Position numbers and translations under genes: made by a program. This document shows, piece by piece, positions 42,649 through 51,287 of a DNA stretch of 64,000 nucleotides (position 1 is the first letter of the stretch; each line of letters opens with the position of its first letter). The notes below the pieces were generated by a model. That model was not told the DNA's origin and did no database searches. It saw only the letters and a program-made list of their open reading frames with translations. Source of the stretch: Prosthecobacter vanneervenii (GTDB taxonomy: Bacteria > Verrucomicrobiota > Verrucomicrobiia > Verrucomicrobiales > Verrucomicrobiaceae); the NCBI RefSeq assembly GCF_014203095.1, contig NZ_JACHIG010000007.1:305869-369868 (forward strand), given 5' to 3'.

Positions 42649-44313
42649 CTACTTCCTTCCGCCCTTGATAAACTCCTCCCGGCTCAGCGTGCCGCTGCCG
42701 TCCGTGTCGAATTTGATCCAGCGCTTCGGCGCTTCATCAGGGTCAGGCTGGTTGAGTAGAAACTCCTCCTTAGTCAGTTGCCCGTCCTTGTCCTTGTCGC
42801 GTTGGTCAAACATCTTGCCGCGATCCTGCACCGGCTTCTTTTCGGCAGCCGCTTTGGCTTCCGGCTTGGCGGAGATCTGCGGTTTCGCCTCCGGGTGCTG
42901 TGCCAGCAGCTTCCTCAGGCCGGCCACCACATCAGGCTGCTCTGCCGCGAGGTTCTTCGTCTCCGCAGGATCAGCCTCGTAGTCATACAGCTCCAGCACC
43001 GCGTTCTCCGGCGCATCTCCCGGCTTCTTCCACTCCAGCAGCCGGTGCCGCTGTGTGCGGATCGCACGCCCGATCAGTCCGCCGCCGCGCGGATAAACAT
43101 GGATCGCATGATCGCGCACGCTCGCTTTCGGATCGCGCAGCACGCTGGCAAAGCTGCGCCCGTCTCCCTGGGGCGGCGCAGGCAGTTGCGCCAGTTCCGC
43201 CAGCGTGGGGTAGATGTCGCACGACTCAATCAATGACTGCGTGCGCGCAGGCTGGATGCCCGGCGCCACCACGATCACCGGGATGCGACCGGCCTGCTCA
43301 TAGTTTGTATGCTTGCACCACATCCCGTGGTCGCCCAGATGCCAGCCGTGGTCTCCCCACAGCACGATGATGGTGTTCTGTGCAAAGCCGCTCGCGTCCA
43401 GCGCATCCAGCAGCTTGCCCAGCTGAGCATCCATGTAGCTCGTGGCCGCATGATAGCCGTGGATCAGGTGCAGCGCCTGCTTCTCCGTCAGCGGGCCCTT
43501 TTCCGGCACGTCCATGTACTGCCGCAGTTCTCCCCAGGTCGTCGGGGCAAATTCGGGCGCGCCCTCAGGGGCCGTTTGCAGGGCCGGCAGTTTGAAGGAG
43601 GCCGGGTCATACAGGTCCCAGTACTTCTTCGGTGCCACAAACGGCAGATGCGGCTTCAAGAATCCCACCGCCAGGAAAAACGGCTCCTCCTGTTTCTGCT
43701 TCGCCGCTTCCAGGCGCTTCACCGCCTCGTCCGCGATCATCCCGTCCCCATAGGTATTGTCTGGCACATCCGCCGCTTCCGTGGCCGCTCCGCGCGGCAG
43801 CTTCCAGGCCTCCGTCTTGTTTTCAAATAACGCCTGCTCACGCGTGGACTGCGGCAGGTCGTTCTCCTTCAGCGCATAACTGATCGTCTTGGGCGTGTAG
43901 TGCGGCACGCTCCATGAGGCCACGTCGTTCACGTTCCCGTGACCCACGTGGAAAATCTTTCCCAGCGCCTCGGCATGGTAGCCGTTCGCCTTGAAATGCT
44001 GCGGCAGCGTCACCGCATCTGGAGCGGCTTTGCGGAAATTCGTCGCCAGCTCATAGATCCCCAGCGCCTGCGGCCGCAGGCCCGTCAGCAGCGCATTGCG
44101 CGAAGGCGAGCACACCGCCTGGTTGCAGTACGCCTTCTCAAACAACACCCCTCGCGCCGCAAGCCGGTCGATGTTGGGCGTCTTCACCACCTTGTCCCCA
44201 TAACATCCCAGCAACGGCTTCAGGTCATCCACGCAGATGAGCAGCACGTTGGGTTTGGCTGCGGCTAGAAGTGATGCGCTGGAAACAAACAGAAAGAGGA
44301 AAGCTCGAATCAT
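42649..44313 (-). CDS. Secreted sulfatase, iduronate-2-sulfatase-like, with C-terminal EF-hands
   Basis: The product is 554 residues with a signal peptide (MIRAFLFLFVSSASLLAA). Catalytic region: LLICVDDLKPLLGCYG, then AVCSPSRNALLTGLRP, with Cys68 for formylglycine. ALGKIFHVGHGN and LWGDHGWHLGDHGMWCKHTNYEQ are typical of the iduronate-2-sulfatase (S1_7) group. After about residue 490 a linker leads to two EF-hands: RDKDKDGQLTKEEF and FDTDGSGTLSREEF, calcium-binding loops with normal Asp positions. EF-hand tails are common on planctomycete/verrucomicrobial exported enzymes. It is convergent with the barrel protein gene, ten bases away, and not obviously tied to the arsenic genes. Confidence 0.92.
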   Translation of the reverse strand: MIRAFLFLFVSSASLLAAAKPNVLLICVDDLKPLLGCYGDKVVKTPNIDRLAARGVLFEKAYCNQAVCSPSRNALLTGLRPQALGIYELATNFRKAAPDAVTLPQHFKANGYHAEALGKIFHVGHGNVNDVASWSVPHYTPKTISYALKENDLPQSTREQALFENKTEAWKLPRGAATEAADVPDNTYGDGMIADEAVKRLEAAKQKQEEPFFLAVGFLKPHLPFVAPKKYWDLYDPASFKLPALQTAPEGAPEFAPTTWGELRQYMDVPEKGPLTEKQALHLIHGYHAATSYMDAQLGKLLDALDASGFAQNTIIVLWGDHGWHLGDHGMWCKHTNYEQAGRIPVIVVAPGIQPARTQSLIESCDIYPTLAELAQLPAPPQGDGRSFASVLRDPKASVRDHAIHVYPRGGGLIGRAIRTQRHRLLEWKKPGDAPENAVLELYDYEADPAETKNLAAEQPDVVAGLRKLLAQHPEAKPQISAKPEAKAAAEKKPVQDRGKMFDQRDKDKDGQLTKEEFLLNQPDPDEAPKRWIKFDTDGSGTLSREEFIKGGRK

Positions 44314-44411
44314 GGCGGATGAAAAAACAATCAGGCACTCAAGACGTCAGAACTCCGGCGTTCTGTCGAAAACTATCAACAGCTTTCCTCGCTTGACGCA
44401 GCCCCGCCATT

Positions 44412-44735
44412 TCACTCCGGCAGCTTGTCGAAATGAAACTGGCAGCAGCCCAGGTCCAGCGTGTTGGCATTGCGCGCCAGCTTCTCGCTGAAGGCCTCCG
44501 CCAGCGCGTAAATACGCTGCTGCCCCTGCTTCTCCACCTCCAGCAGTCCAGCCTCCTTCAGTACACGCAGGTGCTTGGAGACATTGTAGGGTGTCACCTG
44601 CAGTGTCTCACACAGCTCGGTCACCGCTTTGGGCCCGCTGATCAGGTGCCGCACCAGCCGCAGCCGTGTCGGCTCCCCCAGCGCGCGCATGGCGGTGAGG
44701 CAGTCAAAGGAGCGTGTCACGGTGCGTGATGGCAT
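44412..44735 (-). CDS. ArsR/SmtB family regulator, second copy
   Basis: The product is 107 residues. The winged HTH is plain: ALGEPTRLRLVRHLISGPKAVTELCETLQV, recognition helix TPYNVSKHLRVLKEAGLL, wing KQGQQRIYAL. It lacks the CxC metal pair of the arsR at 39858; only a single Cys lies there. Instead it ends with LDLGCCQFHF, so a metalloid site could use the C-terminal Cys pair. It is divergent from the CobW-like GTPase, and a TTATTTGC-like palindrome lies between them. It probably represses that GTPase gene and itself. Confidence 0.9.
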   Translation of the reverse strand: MPSRTVTRSFDCLTAMRALGEPTRLRLVRHLISGPKAVTELCETLQVTPYNVSKHLRVLKEAGLLEVEKQGQQRIYALAEAFSEKLARNANTLDLGCCQFHFDKLPE

Positions 44736-44801
44736 GCCTCGATCTTTAGCAGATCGGTTTCTTCCCGCAAGACCCCCGAACAGCCGTCATGACATAAAAT
44801 A

Positions 44802-44825
44802 ATAATTGCTAACCCGGGCAAATAA
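44802..44825. promoter_or_regulatory. Operator-like palindrome between arsR-2 and the CobW GTPase
   Basis: ATAATTGC and GCAAATAA are separated by eight bases; six of eight positions pair. The right arm is identical to the operator upstream of the PiT gene, and the spacer length is the same. It is the only palindrome of this type in the divergent region, whose surrounding bases are AT-rich. Confidence 0.5.
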
Positions 44826-44900
44826 CATAATGCGCCGCGTCATCGTTAGTGTTGTTGCAGCCTTCTGCTCACACGTACTCCTTTCTCCAAACCCTCCCCC

Positions 44901-46046
44901 ATGTCCTCCAAAGCACGTTACATCATGATCGGCGGCTTCCTCGGCGCCGGAAAGACCACCACTGTCGGCCGTTTGGCCCGGCATCTCAGTGCCCAGGGGC
45001 TCAAGGTCGGCCTCATCACCAACGACCAGGCCGGCGGGCTGGTGGACACCAAGCTCCTGCGTGGCCAGGGCTACGCTACCGAGGAGATCGCCGGCGGCTG
45101 CTTCTGCTGCCGCTTCAACACCCTCGTCGATGCCGCCAGCAAACTCGCCAACGAAGCCAAGCCCGACATCTTCATCGCCGAGCCCGTCGGCAGCTGCACT
45201 GACCTCGTCGCCACCGTCACCTACCCGCTGCGCCGCATGTATGGGGATGCTTTCACCATCGCACCACTCAGCGTGTTGGTGGACCCCGTGCGTGCCCGCC
45301 GCGTCTTCGGTCTCGATCAAGGCGGCACCTTCTCCGCCAAGGTGGCCTACATCTTCAAAAAACAGCTCGAAGAAGCCGACATCATCGTCATCAGCAAAAG
45401 CGATCTCATCGACGATGCCCAGCGCGAGGAACTCCGTGCAGTGCTCGCAAAAGAATTCCCCCTCGCCAAGATCGTCACCGCCTCACCACGCCAGGAAACC
45501 GGCCTCGATGAACTCTTCGCCAGTCTCATGACCGGCGAGCAGGCCCGCCGCAATCCCATGGCCGTCGATTACGTGCTCTACGCCGATGGCGAGGCCCTCC
45601 TCGGCTGGCTCAATGCCACCGTCACTCTGAAGTCCGACGACGAATTTGACGCCAACTCATTCCTCAAGCAGCTCGCATCCGCCGTGCAGGCCCGCCTGCT
45701 GCGCGATGGCGCTGAGATCGCTCATTTCAAAATGACCTTCAGCCCCGATGACGGCATCGCAGGCGAGCTTGCAAGCATCAACCTCGTCCGCAGCGACTAC
45801 GTAGCCGAGCTCGGCATGGAGCTCGACGAGCCCACCACCGGCGGCCAGCTCATCGTCAATCTCCGCGCCGAGGCCGACCCCGCCGCGCTGATGGAGGCGG
45901 TCAAAGAAGGCCTCGCCGAGACCACGCTCCAGTTCTTCGGCCTTCAGGCCACGCTCGACCACCACGAGCACTTCCGCCCCGGCAAGCCCACTCCAACACA
46001 TCGCGATGGCGCGGAAGGCTGGGAGCACTGGATCGAGAAGGCGTAA
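44901..46046 (+). CDS. CobW/HypB/UreG-family GTPase (metallochaperone-like)
   Basis: The product is 381 residues. It has the P-loop GGFLGAGKTTTVGR at about 11-23, the metal-binding CxCC in AGGCFCCRF (Cys67, 69, 70), a switch segment DIFIAEPVGSCTDL, and the base-recognition SKSD in place of NKxD. The family couples GTP hydrolysis to delivery of Zn, Co or another metal. The C-terminal 130 residues do not look like the standard CobW_C domain; they end with HHEHFRPGKPTPTHR, a His-rich tail. It is divergent from an ArsR regulator, so expression may respond to a metal or metalloid. The metal is not identified. Confidence 0.88.
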   Translation: MSSKARYIMIGGFLGAGKTTTVGRLARHLSAQGLKVGLITNDQAGGLVDTKLLRGQGYATEEIAGGCFCCRFNTLVDAASKLANEAKPDIFIAEPVGSCTDLVATVTYPLRRMYGDAFTIAPLSVLVDPVRARRVFGLDQGGTFSAKVAYIFKKQLEEADIIVISKSDLIDDAQREELRAVLAKEFPLAKIVTASPRQETGLDELFASLMTGEQARRNPMAVDYVLYADGEALLGWLNATVTLKSDDEFDANSFLKQLASAVQARLLRDGAEIAHFKMTFSPDDGIAGELASINLVRSDYVAELGMELDEPTTGGQLIVNLRAEADPAALMEAVKEGLAETTLQFFGLQATLDHHEHFRPGKPTPTHRDGAEGWEHWIEKA

Positions 46047-46070
46047 ATCCGCAAGCATCCTCGCAGGAAT

Positions 46071-46092
46071 GGCGTAACCTTTGCTCCCCCCC
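46071..46092 (+). promoter_or_regulatory. GGCGTA-N9-C7 leader motif, copy 2
   Basis: GGCGTA at 46071-46076 is followed after nine bases (ending TTTGCT) by a run of seven Cs at 46086-46092, just before the ATG of the DUF1552 gene at 46104. The same arrangement precedes genes at 13542 and 50331. In this copy CTTTGC (46079-46084) can also pair with GCAAAG (46093-46098) around the C run, forming a hairpin directly before the start. Confidence 0.45.
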
Positions 46093-46103
46093 GCAAAGTC
46101 CTG

Positions 46104-47498
46104 ATGAGCTATATCTCCATCCCTCGCGTCCCCATGTCCCGCCGCGCCGCCCTTCGCGGCCTCGGTGCTACCGTCGCGCTGCCGTTTCTCGACGCCATGG
46201 CTCCCACCGCACGCGCGGCTCAGGGTGGCAAATCCTTCCCCACCCGCATCGGCGTTCTCTTCATGCCCAATGGCGTGCGCCAGGACCGCTGGACGCCGGA
46301 GGGAGAGGGCAAAGACTTCAAGTTCTCTCCCATCCTCCAGCCGCTGGAGCGTCATCGCGTGGACATCAACATCCTCACCCAGCTCGGCCACGCCAACTGC
46401 CGCGGTGGAGACGGCCACTACGCCAAAACCGCCAACTGGCTCACCGGTACCGAGATCGAAAAAACCACCGGAAAAAATCTGCGCTGCGGTGTGAGCATGG
46501 ACCAGGTCTTTGCCCAGGAAGCTGGCCGCCTCGCCCGCTTTCCCTCTCTGGAGCTCGGCACCGAGCCCGTCATGACCGGCGTCGATTTCAATGTGAACTA
46601 CACCATGCTCTACGGCTCCCACGTGGCATGGCGCACGCCTACCTCCCCGCTGCCGCCGGAGATCAATCCCCGCTTCGTCTTCGACCGCCTTTTCCGTGAG
46701 AACCCCGAGCAGCGTAAAGCCTCTGCCCTCGAAAACAAAAGCGTCCTCGACCTCGTGCTCTCAGACGCCAAAGCCCTGCGTGGCCGCGTTGGCGCTGATG
46801 ACCAGCGCCGCCTCGACGAATATCTCGAAAGCATCCGCAGTGTCGAGCAGCGGATCGAGGCAGACATCGCCCGCGTCGCCAGCGGCGAAAACCTCGACCC
46901 TGCGGCCAGAGACGCCATCACCCAGCTCGACCAGCGTATCACCGCCTCCATGGCCCAGCAGAAGGATCCCGGCAGCGCCCTACGGCTCGACCACACCGAG
47001 CACTCCCGTCTCATGATGGAGCTCATGACCCTCGCTTTCTGGAACGATTCCACCCGCGTCAGCACCTTCATGTTTGGCTGGGCCGTCAGCGGCAAAAACT
47101 TCACCTTCCTCGACGGCGTGAAGCACGGCCACCACGAGTGCTCCCATCACGAGAACAAGCCCGAGAAGCTCGACCAGTATCAGAAGATCAACACCTGGCA
47201 CGTGGAGCAGTTCGCCCACCTCCTCGATCGTATGAAGTCCATCAAGGAAGGCGACGGCACCCTCCTCGACCACACCTTGATGCTCTTCGGCTCCAGCATG
47301 CGCGATGGCAACGCCCACAGCCCCAAAAACCTCCCCCTCGTCCTCGCCGGCCACGGCGGCGGACTGACCGGCGGCCGCCATCTCGTCAGTTCCAATGACA
47401 CACCGCTTTGCAATCTGTTCCTCAGCATGCTCAACCTCGCTGGCACCCAAGTTGACCGCTTCGGCGACAGCACCGGTCCGCTGAAGGGGCTGGTGTGA
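46104..47498 (+). CDS. DUF1552 family protein, Tat-type signal
   Basis: The product is 464 residues; an alternative ATG at 46134 would start directly at the SRRAALRG motif. The N-terminus has a twin-arginine-like motif and a hydrophobic stretch to GATVALPFLDA. DUF1552 features are visible: IGVLFMPNGVRQDRWTPEGEG, ILTQLGHANC, GDGHYAKTANWLTG, HGHHECSHHEN and LFGSSMRDGNAHSPKNLPLV. These proteins normally follow a DUF1592/DUF1588/DUF1585 cytochrome-like gene. Here such a gene is at 48397 but inverted and separated by another gene. Its function is unknown; it acts outside the cytoplasm. Confidence 0.92.
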   Translation: MSYISIPRVPMSRRAALRGLGATVALPFLDAMAPTARAAQGGKSFPTRIGVLFMPNGVRQDRWTPEGEGKDFKFSPILQPLERHRVDINILTQLGHANCRGGDGHYAKTANWLTGTEIEKTTGKNLRCGVSMDQVFAQEAGRLARFPSLELGTEPVMTGVDFNVNYTMLYGSHVAWRTPTSPLPPEINPRFVFDRLFRENPEQRKASALENKSVLDLVLSDAKALRGRVGADDQRRLDEYLESIRSVEQRIEADIARVASGENLDPAARDAITQLDQRITASMAQQKDPGSALRLDHTEHSRLMMELMTLAFWNDSTRVSTFMFGWAVSGKNFTFLDGVKHGHHECSHHENKPEKLDQYQKINTWHVEQFAHLLDRMKSIKEGDGTLLDHTLMLFGSSMRDGNAHSPKNLPLVLAGHGGGLTGGRHLVSSNDTPLCNLFLSMLNLAGTQVDRFGDSTGPLKGLV

Positions 47499-47624
47499 GC
47501 TTGTCGAGTTAGTTCGAGACGAACCGCTGCTGTGTGGTTGCCATGATTGGGGTGGATTGCAAAAGCGCTGTGTGTTAAACCCAATATGATGCGTGCTTGA
47601 ACGTCATGATCGGCAGCATCTTCA

Positions 47625-48275
47625 ATGAGCTCTTCATACATCACGCTTGCCCTTGTTTGCCTGGCACTCCCTGGTGTTGTACAGATTGCTCCCGATAAGC
47701 TGGCGCAGAACCGCGAGATCCCGGAGAACGTTCGAGTCGCGTTTAACCAGCTTGCTGCAGGTGAGCTAAGTGGTGAGGAAGACGCCATCGAACAACTGGG
47801 CAAAGCGCCGGGAATCAGCGCAGCGCTGATGAAATTGCTCAATGCCACCTATCACGGAAACCATGATTATCCGCTGATGCGCTCAGTCATGGCGGTATTG
47901 CAACTGCGTTCGGATCTCAGCACGGAACAACAGCAATGGCTGCGCAAAGAACTCAGGGCTGTATGGAATCGTCCTGACGACACCAAGACCGTCAGCTTGA
48001 AGGACTGCGGGCTGAAACTGCTCATGCGTTACCCAAACGCCGAGAATGAAGAGATGATGATTCTTTATTTGAAGGAGCAGGCGAACAATAAGGTGATTGG
48101 GTATTCCCGAATGGCCGTGTACGGACTTGAACAAATTGGCACATCGAAGTCGCTTCCTGCTCTGAAGGAGTACCTGAAGCAAATGCCTGCATCGAATTCA
48201 ATCGATGAGCTGCGACGTAATAACGTTAAGCGTGTGATTCATCACATCGAGAAAAAGTCGCAGCTATCCCCATAG
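47625..48275 (+). CDS. Small secreted HEAT-repeat-like protein, low GC
   Basis: The product is 216 residues with a hydrophobic N-terminus (YITLALVCLALPGVVQ) that is probably a signal peptide. The body is alpha-helical and contains HEAT-like segments (IGYSRMAVYGLEQIGTSKSLPALKEYLKQ), which fits a scaffold or binding role; I do not recognise a specific family. The gene is visibly lower in GC than its neighbours and uses more A/T-ending codons, a sign of recent arrival. It sits between the DUF1552 gene and the inverted DUF1592-type gene, with 126 bases before and 121 after. In those gaps I see no strong signals. Confidence 0.75.
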   Translation: MSSSYITLALVCLALPGVVQIAPDKLAQNREIPENVRVAFNQLAAGELSGEEDAIEQLGKAPGISAALMKLLNATYHGNHDYPLMRSVMAVLQLRSDLSTEQQQWLRKELRAVWNRPDDTKTVSLKDCGLKLLMRYPNAENEEMMILYLKEQANNKVIGYSRMAVYGLEQIGTSKSLPALKEYLKQMPASNSIDELRRNNVKRVIHHIEKKSQLSP

Positions 48276-48396
48276 GCGATCAGTCCATTTGCTCCCCGGC
48301 CCGGAAATCTTTGAGGGCGATCAGTCGAGGCAAAATCGCTGAGCTACGAATGCATGGACACTCCTCCACATGAAGAATCAATAACTCAACTCTCCC

Positions 48397-50331
48397 TCAC
48401 CACCTCCCCCGGAACGCCTCGCTCTTCACCACCGCCATGATCAGCGCCTCGCTCCGGTAGTCGCCATCCCGCAGCACCTTCTCCAGCCTCAGCAACGTCG
48501 GCTGATCCTGAAGCTCCACCGTGCGCCCTGTGGCATATCCGAGCAGACGCGTGCACAGCGAGTGGATAAACAGCGACTTCTCCTCCATCAGCAGCCGCCG
48601 AAACTCCTGCGGCGTGCCAAAGGTTTTTCCACCCGGCATCACCCCAGTCGCATCCAGCGGCTTGCCATTTTCGTTGTCACGCCACTTGCCGATAGGATCA
48701 AAATTCTCCAGCGCAAACCCCGGTGGATCCAGGCGTGCGTGGCATCCGGCGCAGGCAGGCTTGTTGCGGTGCGCCTCCAGCCGCTTGCGCAGTGTTGTTT
48801 CCTTCAGTGCGCGGTCATCCTCCGGCAGCTGCCCCACATTTGCTGGCGGCGGAGGTGGCGGCGTGCCCAGCAGCTGCTCCAGCACCCACTTGCCGCGCAG
48901 CACCGGACTCGTCCGCTGCGGATACGCCGTGCTCGCCAGAATCGCCGCCATGCCCGTAAGCCCGCCGCGTCGTGGATTGGTAAATTTCACCTGGCGCATC
49001 TCCTTGCCCTGCACTCCAGGCACCTCATACACCTTGGCCAGTTGTTCATTGAGGAAACTGTAGTCGCTGTCCAGAAAGTCGAGCACACGTCCGTTGCGTC
49101 GCAGCAGGTGATCGCAAAAGCCGAAGATCTCGTCGTACATCGCCTGTCGCAGCTCCCCGTTGAATTCAGGAAACTTCCGCCGGTCCGGATCCACGGTGTT
49201 AAACACCTGGTCAAACCGCAGCCATTGCCCGGCAAAATTCTTCGTGAAGGCCAGCCCCTTCTCGTGCGCCAGCATGCGCCGCACCTGAGCCTCCAGCACT
49301 GCATCATTCTGCAGCTTGTTCTCCGCCGCCAGCTTCATGAGCTCTTCATCCGGCATCGACGACCACAGGAAATACGACAAATGAGAGGCCATTTCATAAG
49401 ATCCCAGCCGCCGAGGCTCCTTCGCATCCGGGCGTGCCGTCTCCTCAATGAACAAAAACGCGGGGGACACCAGCACTGCCTTAAACATCACCTTCATCGC
49501 CTCATCCCAGTTCGGCTTCCGCTGCCATGCCTGGCTAAAGACCTTCAGCACAGCCTGCACCTCGGCCTCTGTCGGTGGGCGGCGAAACGCACGCACCAAA
49601 AACGGCCGCAGCGCCATTTCAGCGCCCACCTCCGGCGCCAGCTTGTCACTCGTCACGGGCGCATACAGCCGCTGCCTCAGCTCACCGCGCTGCCACACCT
49701 CTCCCATGGCCTCATCCGCCGCCCCCAGATACTTCTCCACCAGCAGCGGTGAAAGGCTCAGCGTGTCCGCGCTGTTTGCAAAACCCTCGCCGCCAGCGCC
49801 GTCCGCAGGAAATTTGTCCCCCGGCCGTTTCGCGATGCCCAGCAGATCCCGCAGCGTGTTGTTGTACTCCTCACGGTTCATCCGCCGGGAGCGCGCCACA
49901 CCCGGCCTGCCCTCCGGCATCTCCAGCACCGCATTCTCATTGTGCTGGATCCAGGTCAGAAACACCTGCCGCTGACCCTCTTCCAGCGTGGGCTTCTCTT
50001 CGGGTGCTGCCTTCGCATCGCCCGGCTGTTTGGCCTGGGGGGCCGGCTTTGCTTTCTTGGGCGGCATCGTCCCGGCACGGATCTGCTCCCGCACCTTTCC
50101 CCACAGCCGGATGTCATGCCGCATCTCCCCCGGCTTCCGCAGAAACTCAAAGCTGATGTCGCCCTTCTTGGTCTCGTCATCATGGCAGTCCATGCAGCGC
50201 TGCTCCATCAGGGACAGCAGCGTCTTGTCCAGCTCCTGGTTCACAACATCCACCGCAGCGCCAAAGGCGGGCGATGAAGCGGCGATTAAAGACAGAAAGA
50301 GAAGGGCACGAGGCAAAACAGAGGACAGCAT
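48397..50331 (-). CDS. DUF1592/DUF1588/DUF1585-type planctomycete cytochrome protein
   Basis: I start at ATG 50331, where the signal peptide begins (LSSVLPRALLFLSLIAASSPAFG); the product is 644 residues. A haem site CMDCH lies near residue 44-48. The domain order typical of the family follows: DUF1587 (RRMNREEYNNTLRDLLGI), DUF1595 (LVRAFRRPPTEAEVQAVLKVF), DUF1592 (YEMASHLSYFLWSSMPDEEL, GFCDHLLRRNGRVLDFLDSDYSFLNEQLA), DUF1588 (RRGGLTGMAAILASTAYPQRTSPVLRG, then a CxxCH in CAGCHARLDPPGFALENFD) and DUF1585 at the end (TLLRLEKVLRDGDYR). Such proteins pair with DUF1552. It is on the opposite strand from the DUF1552 gene. Confidence 0.93.
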   Translation of the reverse strand: MLSSVLPRALLFLSLIAASSPAFGAAVDVVNQELDKTLLSLMEQRCMDCHDDETKKGDISFEFLRKPGEMRHDIRLWGKVREQIRAGTMPPKKAKPAPQAKQPGDAKAAPEEKPTLEEGQRQVFLTWIQHNENAVLEMPEGRPGVARSRRMNREEYNNTLRDLLGIAKRPGDKFPADGAGGEGFANSADTLSLSPLLVEKYLGAADEAMGEVWQRGELRQRLYAPVTSDKLAPEVGAEMALRPFLVRAFRRPPTEAEVQAVLKVFSQAWQRKPNWDEAMKVMFKAVLVSPAFLFIEETARPDAKEPRRLGSYEMASHLSYFLWSSMPDEELMKLAAENKLQNDAVLEAQVRRMLAHEKGLAFTKNFAGQWLRFDQVFNTVDPDRRKFPEFNGELRQAMYDEIFGFCDHLLRRNGRVLDFLDSDYSFLNEQLAKVYEVPGVQGKEMRQVKFTNPRRGGLTGMAAILASTAYPQRTSPVLRGKWVLEQLLGTPPPPPPANVGQLPEDDRALKETTLRKRLEAHRNKPACAGCHARLDPPGFALENFDPIGKWRDNENGKPLDATGVMPGGKTFGTPQEFRRLLMEEKSLFIHSLCTRLLGYATGRTVELQDQPTLLRLEKVLRDGDYRSEALIMAVVKSEAFRGRW

Positions 50332-50335
50332 GAGC

Positions 50336-50356
50336 GGGGGTGCGGACACATACGCC
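50336..50356 (-). promoter_or_regulatory. GGCGTA-N10-CCCCC leader motif, copy 3
   Basis: On the minus strand GGCGTA (50356-50351) is followed after ten bases by CCCCC (50340-50336), four bases before the ATG at 50331. It matches copies at 13520 and 46071. All three precede genes of the planctomycete-type cytochrome/DUF families. Confidence 0.45.
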
Positions 50357-50440
50357 ACGCGCGTGCACCTGCCATCCACACGATGCATAAAATATCACCG
50401 CCCGTCCTCAGGCGGCGGCCATTCGCTGTTTCGTGCGCCT

Positions 50441-50998
50441 TCAGCTCGCGGGCTTCCACGCTTTGCTCCACAGCACGTATACCTCATGTATCGCGCGCTG
50501 CTCCAGCGGCGTCCATTCCAGCGTCCGCTCCATCAGCGTCTTGTAGCTGCCAAAGCGCGGGTCCTTCTCCACTGCCAGCTGGTAGTTCTCCAGCGCCTTT
50601 TGGAGATCGCCCGTGCCCCAGTAGCCCAGCACCAGCGAGTAGTAGTCATAATGCGCCTGGTGGTCGCTCATCTTCGCCGCCAGTTCGCATTCACGCACCG
50701 TGTCGGCATAGTCGCCCATGTTAAAGTATGCCCAGCCTGCACGATTGTGCATGTTGGGCTTGTCGCTCAGGCTCAGGGCTTTCTTCAGGTCTGCCCGTGC
50801 CTCCTCCTTGCGCCCCAGCAGCGCCAGCACATAGCCGCGGTTCGAGTAGGCCTGCGCATTCTCCGCGTTTTCTGCGATCTGCCGGTTCAGCACCTCCAGC
50901 TTCGGGGTGGTTTTCACCGTGCCCGGGGCCATGGGTTCCACAGCAGCAGCACAGAGGCTCAGGGTCAGAAAGCAGCAGAAAAATCGGGATGGGCTCAT
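50441..50998 (-). CDS. Secreted TPR protein
   Basis: Starting at ATG 50998, where a signal peptide begins (MSPSRFFCCFLTLSLCAAA), the product is 185 residues. It carries about three tetratricopeptide repeats: AQAYSNRGYVLALLGRKEEARADLKKAL, MHNRAGWAYFNMGDYADTVREC and YYSLVLGYWGTGDLQKALENYQLAV. The remainder is a short C-terminal helix. It is probably periplasmic and mediates protein contacts. The open frame continues upstream of 50998, but those residues do not look coding. The divergent region to the next gene (169 bases to 51168) holds no clear promoter element. Confidence 0.82.
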   Translation of the reverse strand: MSPSRFFCCFLTLSLCAAAVEPMAPGTVKTTPKLEVLNRQIAENAENAQAYSNRGYVLALLGRKEEARADLKKALSLSDKPNMHNRAGWAYFNMGDYADTVRECELAAKMSDHQAHYDYYSLVLGYWGTGDLQKALENYQLAVEKDPRFGSYKTLMERTLEWTPLEQRAIHEVYVLWSKAWKPAS

Positions 50999-51167
50999 GG
51001 AATGGAGAAAACGATGATGATAAGCGGCAGGGCATTCAGCGCACCGCATGAGACCAAAACGCCGCGAAATACACGAACATTCCGCCGAACGAATCAACCG
51101 CATGGAAACGTTCTGGCACAGGCAGTGTTCCACCACTGCTGCCCGCACGTCTCACTTACCCAATCCC

Positions 51168-51230
51168 ATGAGCTGGTTCCAACTTGATCCCCAAAGCATC
51201 GCCGACCGCGCTCGCTCAGCCGGTGTCTAG
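51168..51230 (+). pseudogene. N-terminal fragment ending in an in-frame amber codon
   Basis: Twenty codons from ATG 51168 end in TAG at 51228-51230. Beyond the TAG the same frame continues without a break, GCA CCG TCT onward (APSLGASLTRGILGF), into the membrane protein at 51288. This looks like the natural 5' part of that gene, interrupted by one nonsense codon. Confidence 0.55.
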
Positions 51231-51287
51231 GCACCGTCTCTCGGGGCCTCCCTCACACGCGGCATCCTTGGCTTCACCCTCATCAGT

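Noticed and set aside
44348..44365. CAGAAC-N6-GTTCTG hairpin between the sulfatase and arsR-2
   Set aside because: Only six pairs and no T-run; too weak to call a terminator or operator.
51228..51230. Amber codon as pyrrolysine or other programmed recoding
   Set aside because: No sign of a recoding element or of pyrrolysine genes in the window; a nonsense mutation or sequence error is simpler.
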